A DNA stretch of 64,000 nucleotides, from positions 62,001 to 126,000 of the forward strand of contig NZ_NGVR01000002.1 in the NCBI RefSeq assembly GCF_002777965.1, written 5' to 3'. Of this stretch, positions 30,011-39,740 are shown piece after piece. This DNA comes from Proteus columbae. Lineage in GTDB: Bacteria; Pseudomonadota; Gammaproteobacteria; Enterobacterales; Enterobacteriaceae. Under the pieces are notes generated by a model. That model saw only the letters and a program-made list of their open reading frames with translations. It was not told the origin of the DNA and did not search any database. The position numbers and the translations under genes were made by a program. Position 1 is the first letter of the stretch. Each line of letters begins with the position of its first letter.

Positions 30011-31177
30011 TCACTGAATTAACGTCTCTATTGTCTTTAAAATAACCTCAGCCCGTTTATCCCAGTTGTAATAATTTTCAACTAATGAGCGGGCATGAGC
30101 TGTTTTTTCACTTGCGCGCTGTGGATTATCTCTTAATTGTATTATCTGTTTTGCAAAACTTTGTGCATCGCCACTATCTGCAAAACTTACCGCTTTTTCA
30201 TCTACAACATCACGAATTGAAGGAAAATCTGAAATTACCACTGGTTTTTTCATCGCCATATACTCAAATAACTTGAGTGGCGAAGTATAACGACTTCCGA
30301 TACTGGTTAACGTAAGTGGAAGTACACAGATATCGTGCTGAGCAATCGCTTCAAAGCGTTTTTTCGGATCAATAAATCCCAAGAAATTGACCTTATCTTT
30401 TACGTCCATTTCTTGTGCTAATAAGGTTAATCCTCCAATTTGCTCAGGCGTTCCCCCTGCGATATTCAATCGTGCATTATCAAGGTATTTCATTGCTCGC
30501 ATCATGGTGGGAATACCTTTCCATTTATGCAAACTTCCCAAATAGAGCACTTCTGTAATAGGTTGATTTAATTTAGGGGCAGCTATCTGACTATCCGCTA
30601 CTGCATGTAAATCCACGCCATCTGGCACAACGGTTATTGGTGTAGTAATTTGATACTGCGACACAATATCATCTCTGAGTAATGAAGTAAGAACAAAAAT
30701 ACCTGTCGCTTGGCTGTAAACCAACTTCTCCATTTTTAATAGCTTATGATATTTCACACGATTCTTTTTTTTCTCAAATGAATGAGACTCTGCAAAAGAT
30801 TGCGCAAATATTTCATGACTTTCAAAAAAGAGAGGGATTTCTGGATAATTTTCACAAAGATAACAAGCCAGTTTTAAATTACGGGTAAACAACGCATCAA
30901 CGTTATTTTGCTTAATCCAGCGAGCTATCTGTAATGAGAAAAGTTTTTGTGAATTAAATGGAAAATACCATTTACGTCGAATATCTCTTAAGGAAACTAA
31001 ACTTGCATTAGCATGAATTGAACGACCCAATATATCGCTATCCCGATATTGCCCTTTTGGTGTGACTAAAGTGACATGTGCGCCCGCTCTGGCAAAAGCA
31101 TCGACATTTTGCAAGATTTGCAAGGAAGCAACTCGTAAGTCAGGAACCGGGTAAGGATCAAGATAGGCAATCTTCAT
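30011..31177 (-). CDS. GT4 glycosyltransferase, LPS core region
   Basis: The 388-residue protein is a GT4 transferase: A-Y-L-D-P-Y-P-V-P-D-L-R at the N-terminus and a late P-L-K-L-F-E-Y-M-A-M-K-K-P-V block that binds the nucleotide sugar. The frame is open to 31225, inside the upstream gene, but I place the start at the ATG at 31177. That ATG begins the usual GT4 N-terminus (M-K-I-A-Y-L-D) two bases after the preceding stop. Sugar and acceptor are unknown. Position suggests an outer-core residue. Confidence 0.75.
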   Translation of the reverse strand: MKIAYLDPYPVPDLRVASLQILQNVDAFARAGAHVTLVTPKGQYRDSDILGRSIHANASLVSLRDIRRKWYFPFNSQKLFSLQIARWIKQNNVDALFTRNLKLACYLCENYPEIPLFFESHEIFAQSFAESHSFEKKKNRVKYHKLLKMEKLVYSQATGIFVLTSLLRDDIVSQYQITTPITVVPDGVDLHAVADSQIAAPKLNQPITEVLYLGSLHKWKGIPTMMRAMKYLDNARLNIAGGTPEQIGGLTLLAQEMDVKDKVNFLGFIDPKKRFEAIAQHDICVLPLTLTSIGSRYTSPLKLFEYMAMKKPVVISDFPSIRDVVDEKAVSFADSGDAQSFAKQIIQLRDNPQRASEKTAHARSLVENYYNWDKRAEVILKTIETLIQ

Positions 31178-31179
31178 TA

Positions 31180-32283
31180 TTATGACGCCAATGCCTGTAA
31201 TAAACGTTGCGCAGAATGTTGCCAAGTATAACGTGTTGCTATACGTAAACGTGCGTTCTCGCCCATTGCTTTTCCTCTATCGGGTAATTGGCGAAGATGA
31301 TTAATTGCCATCACAATTTCGTCTGCATTACCAGGGGCGACTAAGAGTCCAGCAGTACCTTCATTGCCCACAACTTCAGGAATACCACCAATATGACTGG
31401 CAATCACGGGTTTAGCACATGCCATTGCTTCTGCAATCGTAATACCGAAGGCTTCATCTCCTGTGCTTGGGAAAATACCAGCGTCACTTGCTGCATAAAA
31501 CTCTGGTAATTGATTATGTTCAACGGGTTGATGAAAAATAACTTGTTCTGCAATACCTTTAGAAATAGCTTTCTTTTTTAATCGCTCAAGATCATCACCA
31601 ACACCGATAATCAAGAGCTTAACATCTTCACCTTTTAACTGCTCTATAGCATCGATTGCGACACTCAAGCCTTTCCAACCGACTAATCGTCCAGCAAATG
31701 AGAGTAAAAAAGTAGACCCAGCGATCCCTAATTGCTCACGTAACGAGGTAGTCATAGGTTTAAATTTTTCAATATCCACACCATTATAAATTACACTAGG
31801 GAATTGCTTAAAATGATGTTGAATTTGCCAAGCATTAAAATGGCTACATGCTACCCATGCTGAAATCTTTTTACCTAATTTGCGATCGCCTTTAAAAAAA
31901 CTTGTTCCCCCACTCATATAGCAAAAGCGAGTTGAGGATGATTTAGGCATCATAGAAGGCCAAAAAAAATCAAAAGGCTTCGTTAAAATAACCCAATCAA
32001 AATTTTGACTGATAACATCTTTTTTAGCGTGTCGAGCAAAAGTGTAGCGCTCGACAATACGGCGAAAACGCCCACCAAGATCAATAACTTTATCTCGCGG
32101 TGTATAAGGGTAAGTATGTATTTGTATTTGGCGTCCTGCCAGATTATGTCGGATATTGCCATTGCCACCATAAAGATGAACTTCATGCCCAGCATCATGC
32201 AATTGCTTAGCCAGTTCCCAAACGGCTGTTTGGATCCCGCCATAAGACATGGTGATTGTGACATCAATTATACCGATCTTCAT
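31180..32283 (-). CDS. GT4 glycosyltransferase, LPS core region
   Basis: The 367-residue GT4 protein starts K-I-G-I-I-D-V-T-I-T-M-S-Y-G-G-I-Q-T with the acceptor-domain glycine loop. It has F-A-G-R-L-V-G-W-K-G in the middle and the donor motif D-E-A-F-G-I-T-I-A-E-A-M-A-C near residue 280. It lies three bases after the preceding GT9 gene and two bases before the next GT4 gene, so these genes form one reverse-strand operon facing waaL. Which sugar it transfers cannot be told from sequence. Confidence 0.78.
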   Translation of the reverse strand: MKIGIIDVTITMSYGGIQTAVWELAKQLHDAGHEVHLYGGNGNIRHNLAGRQIQIHTYPYTPRDKVIDLGGRFRRIVERYTFARHAKKDVISQNFDWVILTKPFDFFWPSMMPKSSSTRFCYMSGGTSFFKGDRKLGKKISAWVACSHFNAWQIQHHFKQFPSVIYNGVDIEKFKPMTTSLREQLGIAGSTFLLSFAGRLVGWKGLSVAIDAIEQLKGEDVKLLIIGVGDDLERLKKKAISKGIAEQVIFHQPVEHNQLPEFYAASDAGIFPSTGDEAFGITIAEAMACAKPVIASHIGGIPEVVGNEGTAGLLVAPGNADEIVMAINHLRQLPDRGKAMGENARLRIATRYTWQHSAQRLLQALAS

Positions 32284-32286
32284 GGA

Positions 32287-33288
32287 TTACTTTTTCACCT
32301 TCATTCCATCAATGATATTACGCACTGCATCCCACACTTTTTCGACTGATATATCAGCCATATTATCTTCACGACGGGCATTTTCCAACGACGTTGGATG
32401 TTGGATAACCTGGCAACAAGAATGCTGTAATGGCGCTAAATAACACCCTGGATGATAACTATGATATAACGCCACCATTGGGATATCTAAAGCCCCAGCT
32501 AAATGTGTAGGTCCTGTATCTACCCCAACATAAAGCGATAAATTCGCCATAATTGCCGCATTTTGTCGCATTGAAACTTGACCCGCTAAGGCTAAACAAT
32601 GCTGTTCACCTATTTTTTTAGCTAAATCAATGGATAATTGTTCACTTTCCTTACTACCTAATAGCAAAAAGTACGTACTCTCGTCATGGGTAATAATCTG
32701 TTTTGCTAATTGCAGAAAATTTTCCACAGGCCAATCTCTATAGGCTTTAGCCGGAAAACTTTGCAGTTGAAAGCCAATAATATTCTTATTAATTAATGAA
32801 TTATCTTTTAAAAACTGTTGCGCAAAAGCTGCTTCTTCCTCACTGATAAAGTAACGCAATTGCCAACAACTCGGATAAATCCCTAATGCATTAATTAATA
32901 AAGCACGTTCTTTTTGTGCAACTATCGGTGACTTGGGGCGAGCAACCCAAGTTACATTGCCTTGCTGCTGAGAAATGTCAGCAAAAGCAACGGTATGATG
33001 AGATTGGCGACGAGCATAGTTCACCAATTCACGATCACTACCGTATACCAAAGCCAAATCATAAGGCTTATGAGGTAACCAACCAGACCAAACAGCATTT
33101 CTTTTAGAAAAATGTCTAATACTATCAATATCAGGGTTATGCTCAAGAATGCATGCACTACGTTTATGTGCAAATACATGAATATGAGCATTAGGCCAAC
33201 GCTGTTTTAGGGCATGAATAACAGGAGTGATAAGTAATGTATCACCAAAACGCGCTACCGCTATAACCAATATATTTTTTGGATCCAT
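32287..33288 (-). CDS. GT9 (heptosyltransferase-type) LPS core glycosyltransferase
   Basis: The 333-residue GT9 protein has the N-terminal V-A-R-F-G-D-T-L-L-I-T-P-V pattern and the donor-site motif G-V-D-T-G-P-T-H-L-A-G-A-L. With WaaC, WaaF, WaaQ and the gene at 19723-20796 it is the fifth GT9 protein in this locus. An outer core carrying more heptose than the three inner-core residues, or a second GT9-linked sugar, is therefore expected. It is the first gene of the 33.3-30.0 kb operon. The exact role is open. Confidence 0.75.
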   Translation of the reverse strand: MDPKNILVIAVARFGDTLLITPVIHALKQRWPNAHIHVFAHKRSACILEHNPDIDSIRHFSKRNAVWSGWLPHKPYDLALVYGSDRELVNYARRQSHHTVAFADISQQQGNVTWVARPKSPIVAQKERALLINALGIYPSCWQLRYFISEEEAAFAQQFLKDNSLINKNIIGFQLQSFPAKAYRDWPVENFLQLAKQIITHDESTYFLLLGSKESEQLSIDLAKKIGEQHCLALAGQVSMRQNAAIMANLSLYVGVDTGPTHLAGALDIPMVALYHSYHPGCYLAPLQHSCCQVIQHPTSLENARREDNMADISVEKVWDAVRNIIDGMKVKK

Positions 33289-33426
33289 ATGCTCTTTATT
33301 TGGCTTAAATGATACATTTACTTCTCAGACTATACACTAAAAAGTATTACAAATATTCATCAATAAGATGAATACACCAAGTTGATAATAGAGATAATCG
33401 TTTCACGACTTTATTATCAACATTAA

Positions 33427-34554
33427 TCATACTGATTTATTTTTATCATTGATTGCCTGAATAAAGATCCTTTCCATCTTATCTAACATATTATCTAAAC
33501 CAAATCGTGAAACGGCATGTTCAAGCGCTGCTTTTCCCATCTGTTCACGCAATTCATCTGAGCTCATTAATTTAGCTAAATGGTTTGTCAGTGTCTCTTG
33601 CTCCTGTGGTGCCAATGTGAAACCAGTTTTACCATCTATCACAGCTTCGCTAATAGCTCCCACTGTTGTAGAAACCACAGGTAAACCACATGCCATTGCT
33701 TGCATAATACCTTGCGGTACGCCTTCATTACCAAAAGACGGTAACGCAAAGAGATCCATTGCGTTTAAACAATCAGGCACATCATTACGATTACCAAGAA
33801 AGAAAATACTTTGTTCTAATCCCGCCTCTTTCACCATCGGTTCTAAATTTTTACGTTGAGGTCCATCACCAACAAAAATTAATTGCCAACTAGGAAACTG
33901 CTGATGCAATGATTTCCATGCTTCTACTAAATATTTATGCCCTTTCCACACCCGCATAGTCGCAACAATACCTAATGTCGGTTTATTCGGGATTCCAATT
34001 TTCTCTCTAGCTTGTTGTTTGTCTTGCAGGAAGAAACGTTGTAAATCAATGCCCGTAGGAACTGATGTCATTTTTTCTAATGGAAATTTATTATGCTGAT
34101 GGAGTGTCTGGCGTAATTTTTCACCCGTTGTCACAATATGGGCACTGGATGAAAGATAAAGCCATCGTGTTGGTAATGAACGTGAAACATCAGTAGAAAC
34201 ATGACGAGTTCGAACAACAACGGGTGAATGGCGTAATGTGGCACAAGAAGCGGCAACTAACCATGCATCAGTTGAACTATGAGTATTGATAACATCAAAT
34301 TGATGATGATGTAATTTCAACCATTGGCGAAGTGCTTTTAATGCTGAACCGCGTTTTTTCTCAATGGGTAATGTGAAAACCTCAATACCATAATCAGGTG
34401 CTGCTTTAGCAATTTTGGATGTAGGACAGCACACTAATGCAACTCGGTGCCCTCTGCGGATCATCCCTTGAGATTCCGTCAGTATACGAATTTCCTGACC
34501 ACCCCACCCACAAGATGATTCTGTATGTAATATTGATAGTGCTGACTTACTCAT
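33427..34554 (-). CDS. GT4 glycosyltransferase, LPS core region
   Basis: The 375-residue protein is a GT4 transferase with I-L-H-T-E-S-S-C-G-W-G-G-Q-E-I-R at the start, a known pattern in LPS-core transferases, and G-N-E-G-V-P-Q-G-I-M-Q-A-M-A-C-G near residue 270. The frame extends upstream to 34608, but the ATG at 34554 begins the conserved N-terminus and follows a GGAT-containing ribosome site. It is separated from the next gene of the strand by 138 bases, so it may have its own promoter. The transferred sugar is unknown. Confidence 0.78.
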   Translation of the reverse strand: MSKSALSILHTESSCGWGGQEIRILTESQGMIRRGHRVALVCCPTSKIAKAAPDYGIEVFTLPIEKKRGSALKALRQWLKLHHHQFDVINTHSSTDAWLVAASCATLRHSPVVVRTRHVSTDVSRSLPTRWLYLSSSAHIVTTGEKLRQTLHQHNKFPLEKMTSVPTGIDLQRFFLQDKQQAREKIGIPNKPTLGIVATMRVWKGHKYLVEAWKSLHQQFPSWQLIFVGDGPQRKNLEPMVKEAGLEQSIFFLGNRNDVPDCLNAMDLFALPSFGNEGVPQGIMQAMACGLPVVSTTVGAISEAVIDGKTGFTLAPQEQETLTNHLAKLMSSDELREQMGKAALEHAVSRFGLDNMLDKMERIFIQAINDKNKSV

Positions 34555-34659
34555 CCGCAATCCATTCACCTGATGACTCAAAAGAGCCATAGTATAACTA
34601 AAGAGCAAGCGAAGATCACAATAGCTTTACTTTGTTATACTTAGCAGGCTCCAGATAAC

Positions 34660-34689
34660 AAAAAACCCGACACTAAGGTCGGGTTTTTT
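34660..34689. terminator. Terminator of the rpmB-rpmG operon
   Basis: AAAAAACCCGAC-ACTAAG-GTCGGGTTTTTT forms a strong symmetric hairpin 14 bases after the rpmG stop. The T-runs allow action on both strands. Confidence 0.9.
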
Positions 34690-34702
34690 AAGAAAACTAA
34701 AA

Positions 34703-34873
<171 letters not shown>

Positions 34874-34881
34874 TCAGCTCC

Positions 34882-35139
<258 letters not shown>

Positions 35140-35185
35140 TCAGCTCGAGCTTTAATATCAGGTTTGACCGCCTCGTCAGGCTTTG

Positions 35186-35259
35186 GAGCCCATCTCAGCA
35201 ACTTTTAACGATTGAAAAACTGTGTTAACACCTCAGAAAAAACTTGCTGAGATAGGCTC
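35186..35259 (-). promoter_or_regulatory. Long hairpin in the rpmB-rpmG leader
   Basis: GAGCC-c-ATCTCAGCAA (35186-35201) pairs with TTGCTGAGAT-a-GGCTC (35244-35259), giving 15 pairs with one mismatch around a 42-base loop. A second small stem, GCCT-CGTC-AGGC, lies at 35170-35181. Both sit in the untranslated leader between the promoter and rpmB. Autogenous control by L28 or L33 is a possibility, not shown. Confidence 0.55.
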
Positions 35260-35293
35260 TTCTCGCCAAACCCAAGATCCTCAAAGGTGGCGT

Positions 35294-35322
35294 AGTATAC
35301 GCCCAATGGCCTCAACGCTCAA
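35294..35322 (-). promoter_or_regulatory. Strong sigma-70 promoter of rpmB-rpmG
   Basis: On the reverse strand, TTGAGC (-35) and TATACT (-10) are separated by exactly 17 bases. This is near consensus and typical for ribosomal protein genes. Confidence 0.8.
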
Positions 35323-35365
35323 GACCCGTACAAATAAAGATTGACAATAATTGCAAAAATATTTG

Positions 35366-36037
35366 CTATAGCCAACCACGTTCTGCAAAAGAAACACAGC
35401 TATCATGCCCTATCACAAGGTGATCGAGTACATTTACACCAACCAACTGACAAGCGGTAAAAATTTTTTCAGTCAACTGTTTATCTGCAAGGCTTGGTTC
35501 TGAATGACCAGAAGGATGATTATGAGCAAGAATGATAGATGTTGCATTCTTTTTTATCGATTGACGGACAATTTCTCTCGGATGCACTTCAACACGATTA
35601 ATTGTGCCTTTGAACATCTCTTCATATGTAATCAATTGATTTTGACTATCAAGAAACAACACCACAAACACTTCTCGCTCTCGCCAATGAAGTAATTTTT
35701 GTAAGTAATACTTCGTATCTTCAGAAGAAGAAAGTACATTTTTATACATAAATTGTGTTGTGGAAAAACGCTGTGCCATTTCATTGATAGCTTGCAACTG
35801 GGTAAACTTTCCCACACCAACGCCTTTAAAACGCCCTAATGTTTCATAATCAGCATTAATAACGTGATAAAGAGAACCACACTCTTTAAGTAAAAAAGCA
35901 GCCAACTCTAATACAGATTTTTCATAAGTACCGGTACGTAAAAAGATCGCCAATAACTCAATATCTGTGAGTGATTCCACGCCATAAAGTAATAGTTTTT
36001 CTCTAGGTAAAAGCTCACTAACCGATTGATTTTCCAT
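35366..36037 (-). CDS. radC: RadC/YicR family JAB-domain protein
   Basis: The 223-residue protein has an N-terminal helix-hairpin-helix region (about residues 40-75). A C-terminal MPN/JAB domain contains the metal motif A-H-N-H-P-S-G and a downstream D at about ten residues. RadC proteins were once linked to DNA repair, but the E. coli radC102 allele proved to be in recG, so the function is unsettled. The gene stands between rpmB and coaBC as in E. coli. It has its own upstream gap of 300 bases shared with the divergent coaBC. Confidence 0.92.
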   Translation of the reverse strand: MENQSVSELLPREKLLLYGVESLTDIELLAIFLRTGTYEKSVLELAAFLLKECGSLYHVINADYETLGRFKGVGVGKFTQLQAINEMAQRFSTTQFMYKNVLSSSEDTKYYLQKLLHWREREVFVVLFLDSQNQLITYEEMFKGTINRVEVHPREIVRQSIKKNATSIILAHNHPSGHSEPSLADKQLTEKIFTACQLVGVNVLDHLVIGHDSCVSFAERGWL

Positions 36038-36338
36038 CCATGGACTCCTTAATAAGTAAAGGCGTGGTATTAATGATCTATTTTATTTATTCACATAAGC
36101 ATTAGGATTTAGGTGAAGCATTATTCATCATTAAATGCTAATCGCAAAACAACTGTTGTTTTATACAGTTAATTTACTATAAACTGCTAATCTTGTATAA
36201 AAAAGACACACCTAAAATTTATGCGAGATGCATCGCAAAAATTTAACCTATAAAACATGAAGTTACATAGAATTCCGAATTCACGATTACCTTGTGGTAA
36301 AATTACGGACAATTATTTATGTACTTAGGCATTTCATC
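36038..36338. promoter_or_regulatory. Divergent radC/coaBC intergenic region
   Basis: A 300-base AT-rich gap must hold promoters for both genes. Apart from a GAATTCCGAATTC repeat at 36270-36282 and a TAAAAT -10-like box at 36298, I see no clear element. Confidence 0.4.
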
Positions 36339-37550
36339 ATGACTACACTTCACGACAAAAAGATTATTCTTGGTATCAGTGGTGGTATCGCGGCCTATAA
36401 AGCACCAGAACTTGTACGCCGTTTACGTGATAAAGGCGCAATTGTGCGAGTTGTAATGACACCTGCAGCTCATGCATTTGTGACACCTTTGTCACTACAA
36501 GCGGTTTCTGGTTTTCCTGTTGCGGATGATTTACTTGATCCTGCCGCAGAGGCCGCTATGGGACATATTGAATTAGGCAAATGGGCTGATTTAATTCTAC
36601 TTGCCCCCGCCACTGCCGATCTTATTGCACGTTTACGAGTGGGTATGGCAAATGATTTACTCACCACACTCTGTTTAGCGAGTAGCGCACCTATTGCTAT
36701 TGCGCCTGCAATGAATCAACAAATGTACAGAGCCACAATTACACAAGAAAATTTATCTGCTTTAGAGCAACGTGGCTGTTTAATTTGGGGGCCTGACGCT
36801 GGTAGTCAAGCTTGTGGTGATGTAGGGCCGGGCCGAATGTTAGATCCTCTAGCACTCGTTTCATTAGCTGAAAAACAACTTGCTTTACAGTCACAAGATT
36901 TTGCGGGTAAAAAAATCACGATAACCGCAGGACCTACTCGTGAAGCCTTAGATCCAGTGCGTTTTATCAGTAATCATAGCTCAGGAAAAATGGGATTTGC
37001 AATTGCACAAGCAGCCGCATTACGTGGAGCTGATGTCACGCTTATCGCAGGGCCTGTCACATTACCGACACCCGCTTGTGTTAAACGTATTGACGTTGAA
37101 AGCGCACAAGAAATGTATGAACAAGTGATGTTAATCGCACCTTCACAAGATATTTTTATTGGTTGTGCGGCTGTTGCAGATTACCGCGCTAAACTTATCG
37201 CGACTGAAAAAATAAAAAAACAAGGTGATGAAGTCACCATCACTATGGTAAAAAACCCCGACATTGTCGCGAGTGTCGGAAAAATGGTTGAACACCGTCC
37301 TTTTGTTGTTGGATTTGCAGCCGAAACCCAGAATGTGGAAGAATATGCCCGCAAAAAACGAGAACAAAAGCAGCTCAATTTAATCTGTGCCAATGATGTT
37401 TCAGCAGAAAATCAAGGCTTTAACAGTGACAATAATGCATTACACCTTATTTGGGCTAATGGAGAAACGCGCTTACCACACAGTAGTAAAGCGCAACTTA
37501 GCCATCGCCTACTTGACGAGATAGCCAAACATTATGATGAAAAAAATTGA
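36339..37550 (+). CDS. coaBC: Bifunctional phosphopantothenoylcysteine decarboxylase/phosphopantothenate-cysteine ligase
   Basis: CoaBC (Dfp) first ligates cysteine to phosphopantothenate using CTP (CoaB, C-terminal half), then decarboxylates the product with FMN (CoaC, N-terminal half). The 403-residue protein shows the flavin-binding [10 protein letters not shown] start. It also has the P-A-M-N motif, the active-site cysteine in [11 protein letters not shown] and the CoaB dimerisation and CTP motif T-A-G-P-T-R-E. I start at the ATG at 36339. Fifteen upstream codons are open but do not fit the family. The end overlaps dut by 17 bases, so the genes are coupled. Confidence 0.97.
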   Translation: MTTLHDKKIILGISGGIAAYKAPELVRRLRDKGAIVRVVMTPAAHAFVTPLSLQAVSGFPVADDLLDPAAEAAMGHIELGKWADLILLAPATADLIARLRVGMANDLLTTLCLASSAPIAIAPAMNQQMYRATITQENLSALEQRGCLIWGPDAGSQACGDVGPGRMLDPLALVSLAEKQLALQSQDFAGKKITITAGPTREALDPVRFISNHSSGKMGFAIAQAAALRGADVTLIAGPVTLPTPACVKRIDVESAQEMYEQVMLIAPSQDIFIGCAAVADYRAKLIATEKIKKQGDEVTITMVKNPDIVASVGKMVEHRPFVVGFAAETQNVEEYARKKREQKQLNLICANDVSAENQGFNSDNNALHLIWANGETRLPHSSKAQLSHRLLDEIAKHYDEKN

Positions 37551-37992
37551 TGTTAAAATCCTTGATGCACGTATTGGTCAAGAATATCCACTCCCTGCTT
37601 ATGCCACAACAGGCTCTGCTGGTTTAGATTTACGCGCTTGCCTTGATGCACCATTGGTTCTTGAACCGGGGCAAACCGAATTATTACCTACAGGTCTTGC
37701 TGTACATATTGCCGATGAAGGATTAGCAGCAATGGTGCTTCCTCGTTCAGGTTTAGGTCATAAACACGGCGTTGTATTGGGTAACTTAGTTGGGCTGATT
37801 GATTCTGACTACCAAGGTCAATTAATGGTATCAGTTTGGAATCGTGGTCAAACAGCATTCACCATCGAACCGGGTGAACGTATTGCTCAAATGATCATCG
37901 TGCCCGTAGTTCAAGCTGAATTTAATATTGTTGAAGATTTTACCGCAACGGAACGTGGTAGCGGTGGCTTTGGTCACTCCGGCCGCCAATAA
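37534..37992 (+). CDS. dut: Deoxyuridine 5'-triphosphate nucleotidohydrolase
   Basis: Dut splits dUTP to dUMP and pyrophosphate, keeping uracil out of DNA and feeding dTMP synthesis. The 152-residue trimeric enzyme has all five dUTPase motifs: [14 protein letters not shown], the G-L-I-D-S-D-Y-Q-G block, G-E-R-I-A-Q-M and the C-terminal R-G-S-G-G-F-G. Two adjacent Met codons make the start ambiguous by one residue. It overlaps coaBC and precedes slmA, as in E. coli. Confidence 0.97.
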   Translation: MMKKIDVKILDARIGQEYPLPAYATTGSAGLDLRACLDAPLVLEPGQTELLPTGLAVHIADEGLAAMVLPRSGLGHKHGVVLGNLVGLIDSDYQGQLMVSVWNRGQTAFTIEPGERIAQMIIVPVVQAEFNIVEDFTATERGSGGFGHSGRQ

Positions 37993-38034
37993 TAAAGACG
38001 TCTTGCATTAATTATATCAATGACGATATCACTC

Positions 38035-38063
38035 CCTTTGCACTAAAAACCTTAGTGCAAAGG
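38035..38063. repeat. Perfect inverted repeat between dut and slmA
   Basis: CCTTTGCACTAA and TTAGTGCAAAGG form a 12-bp stem around a 5-base loop, about 40 bases after dut and 40 before slmA. No strong T-run follows, so it may be a partial terminator or transcript-processing hairpin. Confidence 0.6.
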
Positions 38064-38104
38064 TTTACTGATTTGTTTTGCTTTTAGCAGGGGCCTTATC
38101 AGTC

Positions 38105-38707
38105 ATGGCAGAAGAAAAAGAAACCAAAAAGAAAAGAAATAGACGGGATGAAATCTTACAGTCACTTGCCCAAATGTTGGAATCAAGTGACGGCAGTCAG
38201 CGCATCACAACGGCGAAGCTTGCCGCAACTGTTGGCGTATCTGAAGCCGCGCTCTATCGACATTTTCCAAGTAAAACCAAAATGTTTGATAGCTTAATTG
38301 AGTTTATCGAAGATAGCTTAGTCTCCCGTATTAATTTGATTTTAAAAGACGAAAAAGACGCTGTTGCAAGAATTCGCTTAATTCTTATCTTGATTCTCGG
38401 TTTTGCTGAGAAAAACCCAGGGCTATCTCGTATTTTGACTGGTCATGCATTAATGTTTGAACAAGACAGATTGCAAGGACGAATAAACCAACTTTATGAA
38501 CGCATTGAGGTTCAACTACGACAAGTGATTAAAGAGCGTAAAATTCGTGAAGGTAGTGCTTTCTTGCATGATGAAGCGTTACTTGCCTCACAACTACTCG
38601 CTTTTTGTGAAGGGATGCTAGCGCGCTTTGTACGCACAGAATTTCGCTATCAACCCACTCAAGAATTTGAAGCCCGTTGGCCATTAATTTTGGCACAGTT
38701 ACAATGA
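38105..38707 (+). CDS. slmA: Nucleoid occlusion factor SlmA
   Basis: SlmA is a TetR-type DNA-binding protein that, when bound to its sites on the chromosome, blocks FtsZ assembly over the nucleoid. The 200-residue protein has a basic N-terminus, a TetR helix-turn-helix ([13 protein letters not shown] near residues 48-60) and an all-helical C-terminal domain. I start at the ATG at 38105, giving a length close to E. coli SlmA (198). Nine upstream codons are open but not conserved. It follows dut and is convergent with pyrE. Confidence 0.96.
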   Translation: MAEEKETKKKRNRRDEILQSLAQMLESSDGSQRITTAKLAATVGVSEAALYRHFPSKTKMFDSLIEFIEDSLVSRINLILKDEKDAVARIRLILILILGFAEKNPGLSRILTGHALMFEQDRLQGRINQLYERIEVQLRQVIKERKIREGSAFLHDEALLASQLLAFCEGMLARFVRTEFRYQPTQEFEARWPLILAQLQ

Positions 38708-39015
38708 AATGATGGACTCGTGATTTAACTCAACAATTTGAAATTTACAGATATGCCGTTTTTTTCTTATTTGTGTTAACATGCGTCCTCTGGTACACAG
38801 TTACCTAAATGTATTTATCAGGAATGGCACTCGTGCAGTTCCTACACTGTGGCATTAGCGACTTGCTTTGCCCCTGCTGTAAAAGCCCTTTTTATATTTC
38901 AATATCTGTGATAATTATCGCAGAAGATTCATTGTACTACTCACCCCGCCCATAATTGGGCGAGGGCTTTTTTTTATCTATAATCGACCAACTCGCTTAT
39001 CGCGTATTAACTTTA
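38708..39015 (+). other. Structured slmA-pyrE gap with a possible small RNA or short peptide
   Basis: This 308-base gap between convergent genes holds several elements. A stem GGAA...GCAC-TC-GTGC...TTCC lies at 38821-38842. A near-perfect 18-base palindrome CTGTGATAATTATCGCAG lies at 38906-38923. A strong terminator on the forward strand lies at 38944-38976. An ATG frame of 25 codons (38781-38858) has no ribosome site. Nothing downstream on the forward strand would use a leader, so a stand-alone small RNA, or a long 3' tail of slmA, is possible. No consensus promoter is evident. Confidence 0.4.
38944..38976 (+). terminator. Strong intrinsic terminator before pyrE's 3' end
   Basis: CCCCGCCCA pairs with TGGGCG(A)GGG around a TAAT loop and is followed by eight to nine T. 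It stops forward transcripts leaving slmA or a small RNA in this gap. Confidence 0.85.
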
Positions 39016-39660
39016 TTAATTCACACCATAGCGCTCACGATAAGCTTTAACCGCAGGTAAATGCTCAGACAGAGTCTCGCTCTCACTTAGGTAGCTAATT
39101 AAATCATCCAAAGTAATAATCGAATACACTTGGCATTGATAGTCACGTTTTAACTCTTGTATTGCAGAAAGTTCTTCTCGCCCTTTCTCTTGTCTATCCA
39201 AACTTAATAACACCGCAGAAAGCGTTGCATCATGCTGTTTGATGATTTCCATTGATTCACGAATTGCAGTGCCTGCTGTAATGACATCATCGACAATCAC
39301 AACATTACCATTTAATGGACTTCCTACTAATGTTCCTCCTTCACCATGATCTTTAGCCTCTTTGCGATTAAAACAGTAAGGGATATCGATATCATGATGT
39401 TCAACCAATGCGACTGCCGTTGTCGTTGCAATAGGTATCCCTTTGTAAGCGGGTCCAAACAATACATCACAAGAAACATTATTATCTAATAATGTTTGCG
39501 CATAGAACTGCCCCAGTAAAGCCAAATCACGCCCAGTATTAAATAAACCAGCATTGAAAAAGTAAGGACTCACCCTTCCTGATTTCAGTGTGAACTCACC
39601 AAATTTCAGGACATTTTTTGCTAATGCTAGTTCGATAAAGCGGCGTTGGTAGGCTTTCAT
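39016..39660 (-). CDS. pyrE: Orotate phosphoribosyltransferase
   Basis: PyrE transfers phosphoribose from PRPP to orotate, making OMP in the pyrimidine pathway. The 214-residue dimeric enzyme has the PRPP-binding motif [12 protein letters not shown] near residues 120-131 and the catalytic loop with [10 protein letters not shown]. It follows rph on the same strand after an 80-base spacer containing a terminator hairpin. As in E. coli, expression is probably set by UTP-sensitive attenuation coupled to rph translation. Confidence 0.97.
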   Translation of the reverse strand: MKAYQRRFIELALAKNVLKFGEFTLKSGRVSPYFFNAGLFNTGRDLALLGQFYAQTLLDNNVSCDVLFGPAYKGIPIATTTAVALVEHHDIDIPYCFNRKEAKDHGEGGTLVGSPLNGNVVIVDDVITAGTAIRESMEIIKQHDATLSAVLLSLDRQEKGREELSAIQELKRDYQCQVYSIITLDDLISYLSESETLSEHLPAVKAYRERYGVN

Positions 39661-39702
39661 TTCTTTCTCCTCTCTACGTTACTTGATGACAAATTTTAGG
39701 CA

Positions 39703-39729
39703 TAAAAAAGGCGACTTCTCAGTCGCCTT
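39703..39729 (-). promoter_or_regulatory. pyrE attenuator hairpin
   Basis: On the reverse strand, AAGGCGAC-TGAGAA-GTCGCCTT is followed by six T. It starts about 12 bases after the rph stop and lies 43 bases before pyrE. In E. coli the same layout lets ribosomes finishing rph block the terminator when UTP is low and RNA polymerase slows. Confidence 0.9.
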
Positions 39730-39740
39730 AAATATAAAAT

